Of a stretch of 64,000 nucleotides of DNA, positions 17,547 to 26,100 are shown piece by piece; the first letter of the stretch is position 1, and each line of letters begins with the position of its first letter. A model generated the notes under the pieces. It worked only from the letters and a program-made list of their open reading frames with translations. It did not search any database and was not told the DNA's origin. The stretch is from Flavobacterium chungbukense. GTDB taxonomy: Bacteria > Bacteroidota > Bacteroidia > Flavobacteriales > Flavobacteriaceae. Position numbers and translations under genes: made by a program. Where the stretch lies: contig NZ_JAJGZV010000004.1 in NCBI RefSeq assembly GCF_020805785.1, positions 124,001-188,000 of the forward strand, written 5' to 3'.

Positions 17547-19019
17547 TTATTTCTTGTAACTTTTTTTCAAAGCATCTAATAATTCTACCATATCCACTAC
17601 TCCATAAGTTGAAGAATAATCTGAAACGGCGTAAGGCAAAATCAAACTATTGTTGTGAATAATTGCCCCGCAAGAATATACAACATTAGGCACATAACCT
17701 TCACGTTCATCTTCTAACGGAGAAAGTAAAGGCTCAGAAAGTCGCCCAATTTCTTTTGAAGGATCATCCAAATCAAATAACGAAGCACCAATGCAATAAC
17801 GTCTCATTGTGCCCACACCGTGTGTAATAACTAGCCAGCCTTCTTCTGTCCAAAGTGGAGAACCGCAATTTCCAATTTGGGTCAATTCCCAAGTAAATCT
17901 CGGCTGCTGCAAAAGAATTGGCGTATTCCATTGTGTCGCTCGATCCGAATACATGATGTAATTGTTAACGCCGTCAATTCTTGCCAGCATAGCATATTTA
18001 CCTTTTATTTTTCGAGGAAATAAAGCTAAATTTTTATTTTGCGCACCTTCACCATGAAGCGGCATCACTCTAAAACTATAAAAATCTTCGGTAGAAATTA
18101 ATTTAGGCAAAATCGTATGTCCGTTGTATGCGGTATATGTTGCCATAACACGTACCGAATCATCATCGTCTACAAAACGAACGAAACGGGCATCTTCGAT
18201 TCCTCGGCTTTCTGAATCAGAAATTGGAAAAATAACACGTTCTGTAATATCCGAATCGTGTTTAAACTGTAAATCATAAAAAGAATTCGCTAGCCATAAT
18301 ATTTCCTGCAAAGCCGTTTTTCTTTCTTCACGAATTGCTGGATCACTCAAAGCTGTAGTCAGCATATTTTTCAAAACTGCAAATTCAAATTCTTCTGGAA
18401 GATCTTGCATAATTTGGACAATGTATTTGTCCGTTGTATGCATCTCTGATAATTTCGTCAGAAAACGCTCTTTATTAAATAAGGTTTTATGTTCAATTTC
18501 GGCTTTATCAATATGATTTCCGATTTTCATTATTTGCAGATTATTGTCTCGATCTAAAATTCCTCTCCTAAAAACAATAGACGAAATATGGCCTTCGCCA
18601 GTGGCACGAAAAGAAATTACAACGCGTTTTTCGCCCGCTTCTAAACCTGTCTGGTCAAAATCTTCTACAATTGAAGGATTAAAAATCGCAGCTGATTCAA
18701 TCGCATATTCCATTGTACAATAAGAACCGATAAGCATTTTTCGATCTAAAGAAAGCGAATCAAAATCAATTTGCATTTCTTCTATTATAGGTCTGATTCT
18801 TTCACAATGTCTAAAAAAAACAGCTGAGATGTTTCTATGGCGTCTTGCAAATTCACGAAGCGTTTGCTCTAAAGTCTGCAAAACTTCTTTTTCTTCCAGT
18901 GTCATTATACGAAGTACCATTTGCTGGGTTCGTTCAATACCATTCATGAAATATCTTGCAACAACTCTTCTTGAATCTGGTGTAAATTTTATACTTTTTC
19001 GAACTACTGATACTCGCAT
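17547..19019 (-). CDS. Glycoside hydrolase family 130-like protein (mannoside phosphorylase family)
   Basis: 490 aa, no signal peptide. About 190 N-terminal residues are helical and precede the five-bladed GH130 propeller (SDSESRGIEDARFVRF, ATYTAYNGHTILPKLIST, KGKYAMLARIDGVNNYIMYS, GNCGSPLWTEEGWLVITHGVG, YSCGAIIHNNSLILPYAVSD). The GxEDxR-type segment and the GNCGSP/HG motifs match the family active-site region. Longer than typical bacterial GH130 proteins because of the N-terminal extension. Likely phosphorolysis of beta-mannosides; substrate not deducible. Convergent with the TIGR03915 gene (4 bp between stops). Confidence 0.85.
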   Translation of the reverse strand: MRVSVVRKSIKFTPDSRRVVARYFMNGIERTQQMVLRIMTLEEKEVLQTLEQTLREFARRHRNISAVFFRHCERIRPIIEEMQIDFDSLSLDRKMLIGSYCTMEYAIESAAIFNPSIVEDFDQTGLEAGEKRVVISFRATGEGHISSIVFRRGILDRDNNLQIMKIGNHIDKAEIEHKTLFNKERFLTKLSEMHTTDKYIVQIMQDLPEEFEFAVLKNMLTTALSDPAIREERKTALQEILWLANSFYDLQFKHDSDITERVIFPISDSESRGIEDARFVRFVDDDDSVRVMATYTAYNGHTILPKLISTEDFYSFRVMPLHGEGAQNKNLALFPRKIKGKYAMLARIDGVNNYIMYSDRATQWNTPILLQQPRFTWELTQIGNCGSPLWTEEGWLVITHGVGTMRRYCIGASLFDLDDPSKEIGRLSEPLLSPLEDEREGYVPNVVYSCGAIIHNNSLILPYAVSDYSSTYGVVDMVELLDALKKSYKK

Positions 19020-19211
19020 AGTGGCGTTTTTTTTAAGGAAATTATATTATCTAAATCACATATTCTAAAACAAGTTACTAATTTTTGTTAAAGAAAAAAA
19101 CTTAATTTTTTATTAAAGCTACGAATTCGTTGCCAAAAACAAACATTTTTTAATGGAACAATTTGATTAAAACTTTGATAAGTTCGATTTGAAAACCACA
19201 TCTAAAAAGCA

Positions 19212-19454
19212 ATGAAGAATAAAGTTAAATTTTTGAGAGAAGAAAAAAATATGACTCAAAATGAACTTGCCGAAAAATCTGGACTTTCTCTAAGAACGAT
19301 TCAGCGCATTGAAGCAGGAAATATCTTGAAGGGATTTACTTTAAAAAGCATTGCTCAAACATTAGAAACAGAACCAGAAAAACTTTTTGAAGCCACTGAT
19401 TTTTTTGATCTTGAAAGAGCCAAAATCATTAATCTTTCTGTCATATTCCTTTAA
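19212..19454 (+). CDS. XRE-family helix-turn-helix regulator, C-terminus probably lost
   Basis: 80 aa. Residues 1-58 are a clean Cro/C1 HTH (VKFLREEKNMTQNELAEKSG, LSLRTIQRIEAGN). After ERAKIINLSV the frame stops. Relatives in Flavobacteriia usually continue with a hydrophobic domain at this point. The following DNA (to 19581) is open in other frames with hydrophobic and Lys/Asn-rich stretches, consistent with frameshift decay. The DNA-binding part is intact, so a short functional regulator is still possible. Confidence 0.65.
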   Translation: MKNKVKFLREEKNMTQNELAEKSGLSLRTIQRIEAGNILKGFTLKSIAQTLETEPEKLFEATDFFDLERAKIINLSVIFL

Positions 19455-19596
19455 CTGGATATCTCTGTTTAAAATTGATTGTTGCTTTAATAAATGGAAT
19501 CCATTTAAACCAAAACAAGAATTAGCTATAAAATTGAAAACAACTTTTTATAATTTAAGCTGGAATAAACTAAAGTTCTAATCTAAAAAAACGATT

Positions 19597-19899
19597 TTAA
19601 AAATTGACTTCAATTATACTGTTTACGTGCTCAATAAAAGCTTCAGTATCTTTAATTTCTTGTTTTATAGTCAAATGATGATCTGCGAGATTGTATCGAT
19701 CGATCATGTCTTTTTTCAAATATTTTATCATCGATTCTAAACTACGCGTATCTGTATGAGATTGTCTTTTTAATTCGCGTTGTTTTGCTTCCAGATAATT
19801 TAAAGTTTCCTTTAACTTTTGAACGTTTAATTTTCCTGTCATATAACTGTAATTATAAAAAACAATCGCTAGGAATGCGGTAAGATTCTGTTCTTCCAA
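19597..19899 (-). CDS. Small coiled-coil-like protein of unknown function
   Basis: 100 aa from 19899, or 81 aa from the internal ATG at 19842 (MTGKLNVQKLKETLNYLEAK), which may be the true start. The body is charged and helical (KETLNYLEAKQRELKRQ; IKDTEAFIEHVNSIIE). No family recognised. Confidence 0.5.
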   Translation of the reverse strand: MEEQNLTAFLAIVFYNYSYMTGKLNVQKLKETLNYLEAKQRELKRQSHTDTRSLESMIKYLKKDMIDRYNLADHHLTIKQEIKDTEAFIEHVNSIIEVNF

Positions 19900-20242
19900 A
19901 AACTACTATCTTTTGAATTTGCCTCATTCCCAACCATTGTATTCCCACACTTACGTTCAATTTGAATATTTGGTTTTAAGAAAAAATCATTTTTTTTGAG
20001 ATTAAAATTGAAAGAAAAACAAACCATTGAATTACAAATATTTATGAGTAAAAAAAAGCAGCACTTTTTTACAGCAAAAGGAATGAATGCGATTACAAAA
20101 CATTTTCAATAAAAAAAAACACAACTTTCACAATCTCAAAACATTACCCAAAATCTATCAAAATTGTGAATATCTATTTCGATATTTAACTATTTATTTT
20201 CCTGTAAAATTTATCTTTGGCATCCTTAAAAATTAAAAAGAG
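19900..20242. other. Intergenic region with DUF4494 promoter
   Basis: 343 bp, AT-rich with long A and T runs. The only element I can support is the plus-strand box TATCTTTG at 20212-20219, 23 bp before the DUF4494 start. Confidence 0.5.
20212..20219 (+). promoter_or_regulatory. Bacteroidota -7 box, DUF4494 gene
   Basis: TATCTTTG matches TAnnTTTG and places the transcription start a few bases before the ATG at 20243. Confidence 0.65.
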
Positions 20243-20791
20243 ATGAGCGTAGTTTGGTACGAATGCAAAGTAAAATATAGAAAAACAGATGAAACTGGCG
20301 GACAAAAAGTGTTGACAGAACCGTATTTGGTTGATGCCTTGTCTTATACAGAAGCTGAAAAAAGGATTAATGAGGAAATGGCTGCTTATATTAGTGAAGA
20401 ATTCAAAATCACGAATATTAAAGTGGCAAATTATGCAGAAATTCATCCGTTTGAAAATGCTGACAGATGGTTTAAATCTAAGGTTTCTCTAATTGCTTAC
20501 GATGAAGAAAGCGGTAAAGAACGTAAGACAAGCATGTATATGCTTATTCAAGCCAATGATGTTCGTGAGGCTTTTGACAACACGATTCATGTAATGAAAA
20601 ATACAATGGGCGAATATTCGATTCCGGCGATTTCAGAATCACCGATTATGGATGTTTTCCCTTATTTCAGCGGTGAAGAAGGTGAAACAGAAATGCTAGA
20701 AAGATTTAACGCTCTGAAAGCTTCTAAACCAGAAAGACCAGATGAAGAAGTTGTCGATCACATGGAATTTGAAACAGCTACAGAAGAATAA
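20243..20791 (+). CDS. DUF4494 family protein
   Basis: 182 aa soluble acidic protein. The start MSVVWYECKVKYRKTDETG and the stretch LVDALSYTEAEKRINEEMA are characteristic of DUF4494, a Bacteroidota-specific family of unknown role. Ends in a Glu-rich tail. Monocistronic: own promoter box and perfect GAAA-loop terminator at 20800. Confidence 0.85.
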   Translation: MSVVWYECKVKYRKTDETGGQKVLTEPYLVDALSYTEAEKRINEEMAAYISEEFKITNIKVANYAEIHPFENADRWFKSKVSLIAYDEESGKERKTSMYMLIQANDVREAFDNTIHVMKNTMGEYSIPAISESPIMDVFPYFSGEEGETEMLERFNALKASKPERPDEEVVDHMEFETATEE

Positions 20792-20799
20792 AAATTCAC

Positions 20800-20827
20800 A
20801 AAAGCTTCAGAGAAATCTGAAGCTTTT
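20800..20827 (+). terminator. Perfect GAAA-loop terminator after DUF4494 gene
   Basis: AAAAGCTTCAGA, GAAA, TCTGAAGCTTTT: a 12-bp perfect stem. Here the G.T mismatch of the other family members is an A-T pair. Confidence 0.92.
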
Positions 20828-20936
20828 TTTATTTGTTCCTAACAATGGAGTCCTCGTTTTTCAAATCAAAATAAACCTTATATTCGTAACACCATTAAAC
20901 TGACTTAAAACCACTTACTGCAAAACCAACCACTTC

Positions 20937-22463
20937 ATGACCAAAAAGACACTAATTTTAATTGGGTTTATTCTTTTAAAATTTATTCTGCAATATGTTT
21001 TAATAAGTCCCGAATACGATTTACAGCGCGATGAATATCTGCATCTCGATCAAGCGTATCACACTGCTTGGGGGTTTTTATCGGTTCCGCCGGTAACTTC
21101 TTGGTTTTCCTGCATTATTCTACTGCTTGGAAATTCCTTTTTTTGGATTAAGTTCTTCCCTGCCCTATTTGGCGCATTGACTCTTTTGCTCGTTTGGAAA
21201 ACAATCGAACTTTTAAAAGGAAATCTTTACGCTTTAATTTTAGGTGCGTTATGCATATTGTTTTCATGTTTGTTACGGCTAAATATGTTGTATCAGCCTA
21301 ACTCTTTGGATGTTTTATGCTGGACTGCGGTTTATTATGTCTTGATTCAGTACATTACTTCAGAAGACACAAAATGGATTTACTTTGGAGCCATTATTTT
21401 TGCTTTTGGTTTTTTAAACAAATACAACATCGTATTTTTATTATTTGGATTATTTCCTGCTATCATACTTTCTCGTCAAAGAAAAATGCTCCTAAAAAAG
21501 CAGTTTTATTTTGCCTTAATTTTTGGTCTAATGCTCATTCTTCCTAATCTGGTTTGGCAGTTTAGAAACCAGTTTCCGATTGTGCATCATATGCGAGAAC
21601 TAGCCGAAACTCAATTGGTAAATGTTAATTTAGCAGATTTTATAAAAGATCAAATTCTATTTTTTATTGGTGGCTTATTGGTCATTTTAGCTGGACTTTA
21701 TGCGCTGATTTTCTACAAACCTCTCAAAAAATACCAAGTGTTTTTTGCTTCGTTTGTTTTTACCCTTTTCATTTTTATTTACTTCAAAGCAAAAGCGTAT
21801 TACGTAATTGGCCTATACCCAATTTATCTTGCTTTTGGCGCCGTGTTTTTATCTGAAGTTTTGAATGATGGATGGAAACGTTATCTCAAACCTGTTTTTA
21901 TTGTAATTCCGATTTTACTTTTTATTCCGATGTACGATATTGCTTTTCCTAATAAAAGTCCCGAATATATCGTGGCACATTCCGAGAAATATCAAAAACT
22001 AGGAATGCTGCGATGGGAAGACGGAAAAGACCATCAAATTCCTCAAGATTTTGCCGATATGCTGGGCTGGAAAGAATTGGCAAGAAAAACAGATTCTTTG
22101 TATGCTTTACTTCCAAACCAAAAAGAGACTATAGTAATTTGTGATAATTACGGACAAGCCGGCGCGATCAATTATTATTCAAAAAAAGGAATTAAAGCGG
22201 TTTCGTTCAATGCCGATTATGTAAATTGGTTCAATCTTAAAATTCAATACAAAAACCTGATTCGTGTAAAAGAATTTGATGAAACGAACGAAGAATTGAA
22301 AGAAACTGGTCCTTATTTTGAAAAAGCCTTTATTGGCGGTCAGATTACAAACCAATATGCAAGAGAATACGGAACGACAATTTTTGTTTTTACGAATGCT
22401 AAAATCGACATCAACAAACGATTGGAACAAGAAATCAAAGAAGAGAAAAATTATAAAAGATAG
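20937..22463 (+). CDS. Glycosyltransferase family 39 (ArnT-like) membrane protein
   Basis: 508 aa with about 10-11 membrane helices in the first 345 residues and a C-terminal soluble domain. The first periplasmic loop carries the RDEY motif (near residue 32) followed by HLDQAYHTAWGF, matching the acidic catalytic motif of GT-C/PMT-type transferases. Such enzymes move a sugar from a polyprenyl phosphate donor to lipid or protein acceptors at the outer face of the inner membrane. Acceptor unknown. DUF4269 gene follows 3 bp later, implying an operon. Confidence 0.87.
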   Translation: MTKKTLILIGFILLKFILQYVLISPEYDLQRDEYLHLDQAYHTAWGFLSVPPVTSWFSCIILLLGNSFFWIKFFPALFGALTLLLVWKTIELLKGNLYALILGALCILFSCLLRLNMLYQPNSLDVLCWTAVYYVLIQYITSEDTKWIYFGAIIFAFGFLNKYNIVFLLFGLFPAIILSRQRKMLLKKQFYFALIFGLMLILPNLVWQFRNQFPIVHHMRELAETQLVNVNLADFIKDQILFFIGGLLVILAGLYALIFYKPLKKYQVFFASFVFTLFIFIYFKAKAYYVIGLYPIYLAFGAVFLSEVLNDGWKRYLKPVFIVIPILLFIPMYDIAFPNKSPEYIVAHSEKYQKLGMLRWEDGKDHQIPQDFADMLGWKELARKTDSLYALLPNQKETIVICDNYGQAGAINYYSKKGIKAVSFNADYVNWFNLKIQYKNLIRVKEFDETNEELKETGPYFEKAFIGGQITNQYAREYGTTIFVFTNAKIDINKRLEQEIKEEKNYKR

Positions 22464-22466
22464 TGA

Positions 22467-22991
22467 ATGACTGATTTTACAAATATCTCTTATTTAAAAA
22501 CAGGAAATCAGAAACAGCAATCGGCATTTGCAGTTTTAACGAAATACCGTGTTTTAGAAAATCTTACAGATTTTGATCCTATTTTAGTTGGTACAATTCC
22601 GATAAATATCGACATAGAAAATAGTGATTTGGATATTATCTGTTATTGGAAAGACAAGGTTGAATTCATAGAAAAAATTAAAGTTTTATTTGCACCACAA
22701 AACAATTTTAGCATTCGAGAAAATCTAATAAACAATCAGGAATCTGTTATTGCAAATTTCCATATTGATGATTTTGAAATTGAAATTTTCGGACAAAATA
22801 TTCCTACTCAGGCACAAAATGGTTACAGACATATGCTTATTGAAGCTCAAATTCTTCATTCAAAAGGCGAAAAGTTCCGATTAGAAGTCATTAAATTAAA
22901 AGAAAATGGCATAAAAACCGAGCCTGCTTTTGGTTTGCTACTAGGCTTAAACGGAAATGTTTACGAAGAATTATTAGATTATAAAGTCTAA
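22467..22991 (+). CDS. DUF4269 family, nucleotidyltransferase-like protein
   Basis: 174 aa. The segment FDPILVGTIPINIDIENSDLDIICYW holds the G(T/S)xx...D-x-D pattern of the nucleotidyltransferase fold (D near 52 and 54). FHIDDFEIEIFGQNIPTQAQNGYRHM supports DUF4269. Molecular activity unknown. Adjacent to the GT39 gene (3 bp gap). Confidence 0.82.
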   Translation: MTDFTNISYLKTGNQKQQSAFAVLTKYRVLENLTDFDPILVGTIPINIDIENSDLDIICYWKDKVEFIEKIKVLFAPQNNFSIRENLINNQESVIANFHIDDFEIEIFGQNIPTQAQNGYRHMLIEAQILHSKGEKFRLEVIKLKENGIKTEPAFGLLLGLNGNVYEELLDYKV

Positions 22992-23062
22992 TAAAAATCA
23001 CGTTTTTCAGCTGGTCAAAAAAATAAATTACAAAAATAACTTGCAAAACCACATTTAGTGTG

Positions 23063-23070
23063 TATCTTTG
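23063..23070 (+). promoter_or_regulatory. Promoter of second initiator tRNA
   Basis: TATCTTTG with TTG at 23041-23043 (19-bp spacer). From the box to the tRNA the sequence is identical to the first copy. Confidence 0.85.
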
Positions 23071-23082
23071 CACCCGAAACAT

Positions 23083-23155
23083 CGCGGGATAGAGCAGTAG
23101 GCAGCTCGTCGGGCTCATAACCCGAAGGTCACAGGTTCGAGTCCTGTTCCCGCTA
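23083..23155 (+). tRNA. tRNA-fMet (CAU), copy 2
   Basis: Identical in all 73 bases to the tRNA at 4034-4106, with the same initiator features. Upstream and downstream flanks, including the terminator, are also conserved, so the two copies come from a segmental duplication about 19 kb apart. Confidence 0.95.
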
Positions 23156-23258
23156 CTAAGTAAAAGCTTCAGAGAAATCTGGAGCTTTTTTTGTTTATCT
23201 TAGATTTACTTAAGTTTGATGCAGATTGCGAGTGCGAAGTCGGAGACATTCGCACAGC
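23152..23258 (+). repeat. Direct repeat DR-C (tRNA 3' end, terminator, hairpin)
   Basis: Starts with the last bases of tRNA-fMet and its CTAAG flank, contains the GAAA-loop terminator (23162-23189) and the GTCGGAGACA-loop hairpin (23232-23255). Repeated in the same orientation at 23843-23945, with the linker CTTAAGTTTGATGCAGATT conserved. Confidence 0.85.
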
Positions 23259-23327
23259 GCTTTCATTGAACTCCTCGAAGAGCGGGGCTTTTTTTGTTTA
23301 TCTTAACAATCATGATTTCAATCTGCT

Positions 23328-23350
23328 CACGAGCGGGACGCTCAAGCGAG
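23328..23350. repeat. REP-like palindrome, left copy
   Basis: CACGAGCGGGACGCTC followed by AAGCGAGC. The core GAGCG-GGA-CGCTC is palindromic. The same core occurs as an inverted pair at 25363-25459. Confidence 0.7.
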
Positions 23351-23381
23351 CAAAGGAAATAAACAAATACGATAATAGACT

Positions 23382-23762
23382 ATGAAAAATAGTAAGATTG
23401 TAATTATAATGATGATATTGGGACTTATTTTCTCAATATATTTTTTCTCAGTTGATTCAAAATCACAAAAGGAATTAATTGAAATTAATACTGCAACTAG
23501 TGTCAAAATGAAAATAAAAGTTGCATACAATGAACGAGGAATCTATATTTTAAATGATAAGTTTTTTGTCCGTAGCGCTACTTATATTTTAGGAAATGAC
23601 TATTCGATATCTAAAGACAAGGCTATTTGGAGACCTACAAATAAAAAATACATACCTAGTATATCCGACATTTCTGCTCCTTTTGAAATTTATAAAAATA
23701 AAAATAGTGACACATTAACTCTTATAAAAGATAATAAAAAAATCATCCTATTACTTGAATAA
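23382..23762 (+). CDS. Small single-pass membrane or secreted protein, unknown
   Basis: 126 aa. N-terminal hydrophobic helix (IVIIMMILGLIFSIYFFSV, residues 5-24) acting as anchor or uncleaved signal, followed by a Lys/Asn/Ile-rich domain (YNERGIYILNDKFFVRSA). No family recognised. Its lower G+C content and position between two direct repeats downstream of a tRNA suggest accessory DNA. Confidence 0.6.
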   Translation: MKNSKIVIIMMILGLIFSIYFFSVDSKSQKELIEINTATSVKMKIKVAYNERGIYILNDKFFVRSATYILGNDYSISKDKAIWRPTNKKYIPSISDISAPFEIYKNKNSDTLTLIKDNKKIILLLE

Positions 23763-23842
23763 TATTCGAACCTAATTTAATATTATTTGATATTTATTTT
23801 ATATAAGTCATCCTAAAAATGGTTCGAAAATTGTCCCGTTAG

Positions 23843-23945
23843 GCTACTAAGTAAAAGCTTCAGAGAAATATGGAGCTTTTTGTCTTAGATTTTTACTTAA
23901 GTTTGATGCAGATTACGGGTGCGAAGTCGGAGACATTCGCACAGC
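23843..23945 (+). repeat. Direct repeat DR-D, second copy without tRNA
   Basis: Begins GCTACTAAGTAAAAGC, as at the tRNA-fMet 3' end, then carries the terminator (23853-23880, one base change in the stem) and the hairpin (23919-23942). It lies 691 bp after DR-C. Confidence 0.85.
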
Positions 23946-24029
23946 TTTTCATAAGGCACTCTTCAGAAAGCTGGTATTTATAATATGGCAAAAATGCGCC
24001 AATAGGTACACCTTGCAAAAAGTAAATAT

Positions 24030-24594
24030 ATGACATACCTAAAAAAAATATTTTTAGTGATTCCTTCTTTCCTTATATCTTGTTCTAGCAGATTATATGT
24101 GGAAAACTATGATCCAATAAATGCATTTTTAGACACACAAAATCTGGACAAACGTAGAGAGTATATCTTACAAAGCGATAAGGAATTAAATTTACAGGCT
24201 TTAAGAATTTTTAATAGCGGTGAAGGGAATCAACATATTACTTATCCAACAGATTCCATAGACTATACAGACGGTTTATTTGTCGAAAAACACTGGAAGA
24301 AAATGTATAAAGAATATGCTGGTGATACTATAAAGAAATATTGGAAAAAGGAAGATTTTCCTCATTACAATTTCATTTTAGAAAAAGGAACTGGTTTAAC
24401 TTTAAAAGAATCTTTTCTAAGAAAGTATAAGGATAGTAGAATTAATGAAATGATTATCCTTTCAGAACCAATGTATTATTTATTATCTAAAAATATATTT
24501 TGAAAGCAGTGGAACTTCTCAAGTTGTTATTATAAAAAAAAACAAAAACAAATGGGAAGTTGTCAAAATAGTTGGAGATTACATTTACAACTAA
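24030..24594 (+). pseudogene. Lipoprotein gene with 3' frameshift, paralogue of 24643-25293
   Basis: The first frame gives 157 aa with a lipobox (FLISCSS) and stops at 24503 just after LSEPMYYLLSK. In the +1 frame the sequence continues without a stop as FESSGTSQVVIIKKNKNKWE and ends at 24594. This tail matches the end of the next gene (SNSKVIVMKKAKNKWIVVQE), as does ILSEPMYY (GISEPIIY). A single-base change in the A5 run near 24488 explains the break. The shortened lipoprotein might still be made. Confidence 0.75.
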
Positions 24595-24642
24595 TTTTCT
24601 AATCACAAAAGCTTGTTGCCAAACAATGTAATTAATAAAAGG

Positions 24643-25293
24643 ATGATAGTGAAAAATATCTTTATATTATTAGTAACTTTTTATTATAGCTTAACATATG
24701 CCCAAAAAGATACAACTAAAACATTAAATAAAACTGATTCTTTTAGCGTAATAAACCAATATTTAAATTCGAAAATCAAAGATAAAACAAGTGAAATTAT
24801 AGTAATTAGTGAAAAATTAAACCCTAATGTAACTTTAAAAATTTTTGAAGGACAATTTCCTAGACCCGAAAATGAAAAGTCTGACTATAATGTATTATAT
24901 GGTGGGGCTACAAGACCTTTATTTAATGATAGGGCTTTTAAGATTATGAAAAATAATTTTTATGATAGCAAGAAATATATTTTACCAGACATCACCGACA
25001 AACTATGGACAAAAACTGATCTTGAGTTTGATAAAATAAAATTCATATCATATGTTCGTTTTGCTGCCAATTCAAATAATGCAGATGATGTAGAAATAAA
25101 TAATTTACCTAATTTTTTACCTGTTTTTGGCATATCTGAACCGATTATATATGACAAAAAATATTTAGTGTTTCAATTTCATGTCACACGAACTCCTTTT
25201 TTTGGGTTTTCTAATTCAAAAGTCATAGTAATGAAAAAAGCGAAAAATAAGTGGATTGTTGTTCAGGAAATTTCAAACTATGAATTACATTAA
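24643..25293 (+). CDS. Exported protein of unknown function, intact paralogue of 24030
   Basis: 216 aa from the ATG at 24643 (an upstream TTG at 24613 adds ten residues that lack signal character). Signal peptide MIVKNIFILLVTFYYSLTYAQ. Shares with the preceding gene a QYLNSK/AFLDTQ region, a LFNDRAFKIM/LFVEKHWKKM region and the C-terminal KNKW segment, so the two form a tandem pair. Family unknown to me. Located in the small island behind tRNA-fMet copy 2. Confidence 0.7.
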   Translation: MIVKNIFILLVTFYYSLTYAQKDTTKTLNKTDSFSVINQYLNSKIKDKTSEIIVISEKLNPNVTLKIFEGQFPRPENEKSDYNVLYGGATRPLFNDRAFKIMKNNFYDSKKYILPDITDKLWTKTDLEFDKIKFISYVRFAANSNNADDVEINNLPNFLPVFGISEPIIYDKKYLVFQFHVTRTPFFGFSNSKVIVMKKAKNKWIVVQEISNYELH

Positions 25294-25362
25294 AAAATGA
25301 AAATTTATTTAAACTTAAAAGAATTAGAAATTATCCCAAGAGAAAATTAAGATTCTCCTCTG

Positions 25363-25459
25363 CTGGCGCGAGCGTCCCGCTCGTGCGCGCACAGAAAATA
25401 AATTATTGTAATTTTATATTAAAAATACTTTGCGTTCACGAGCGGGACGCTCGCGCTAG
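25363..25459. repeat. Inverted pair of REP-like palindromes
   Basis: The left arm at 25363-25385 and the right arm at 25437-25459 are reverse complements over 22 of 23 bases, each with the palindromic core GAGCGTCCCGCTC. About 50 bp of AT-rich DNA separates them. The right arm has the same orientation as the copy at 23328. The arrangement resembles bipartite REP elements mobilised by TnpA_REP (RAYT) enzymes; none is encoded in the window. Confidence 0.75.
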
Positions 25460-25470
25460 CGTATGCTTTG

Positions 25471-26100
25471 TTACTTCAATTTATGATCTGTCGCTTTTAT
25501 TTGTACAAAATCTTCAGATTTAGTAAAATACTCTAATCCTAAAACTAAAAGTATGGCACTTGCATTATATACTTTCTGCATCATGATAGCCCAAGCCATA
25601 TAACCAAATCCAAATAAGATAAAGAAACAGTAAAAAGTCAATAAGCAAATAATGCAGCAAAATTTAAGAAAATGAAGTTTTGACTTTAGCATAAGTATAG
25701 TAATTATAAATAAGCCTATCAAAGTTAAAACAATCGATATTGTTCCTACGTCGTGCAAAGGTGTTGCTATTAAAAAAATAAATAAGATGTTGGCAAAACC
25801 TATATATTTTAAAAGATTAGCCCAGCTTGAAGCTATTTTTTTTGACATATGAATAAAAAAAATGCCATAACCAATAGACTGAAAAGCCATTCCGATAATC
25901 GCCCAAATTCTACCAGGATTTTCTATACCATTTATGGCTTTTGCCGCAAACAAATTGCTAACATAATTTTTTGACCAGCCAAATCCAATAGAATTTTTGT
26001 CGACTAATGAACCTCCTGGATAAAGTGAAGCGGCTATTACTATCAAAATAATTGAAATGACCATACCTATCAAAACCGAGTATTTCTTGATTGTTTGCAT
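25471..26100 (-). CDS. Six-helix membrane protein (DUF998-like)
   Basis: 209 aa with about six hydrophobic segments (IGMVISIILIVIAASLYPGG; IWAIIGMAFQSIGYGIFFIH; IGFANILFIFLIATPLHDVG and so on) and a short polar C-terminus. The spacing and the LHDVG loop resemble DUF998-type integral membrane proteins. Function unknown. It borders the REP pair at its 3' end. Confidence 0.65.
   Translation of the reverse strand: MQTIKKYSVLIGMVISIILIVIAASLYPGGSLVDKNSIGFGWSKNYVSNLFAAKAINGIENPGRIWAIIGMAFQSIGYGIFFIHMSKKIASSWANLLKYIGFANILFIFLIATPLHDVGTISIVLTLIGLFIITILMLKSKLHFLKFCCIICLLTFYCFFILFGFGYMAWAIMMQKVYNASAILLVLGLEYFTKSEDFVQIKATDHKLK

Noticed and set aside
23328..25459. CRISPR-like array from repeated palindromes
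   Set aside because: Only three copies, irregular spacing, no spacers of uniform length and no cas genes.
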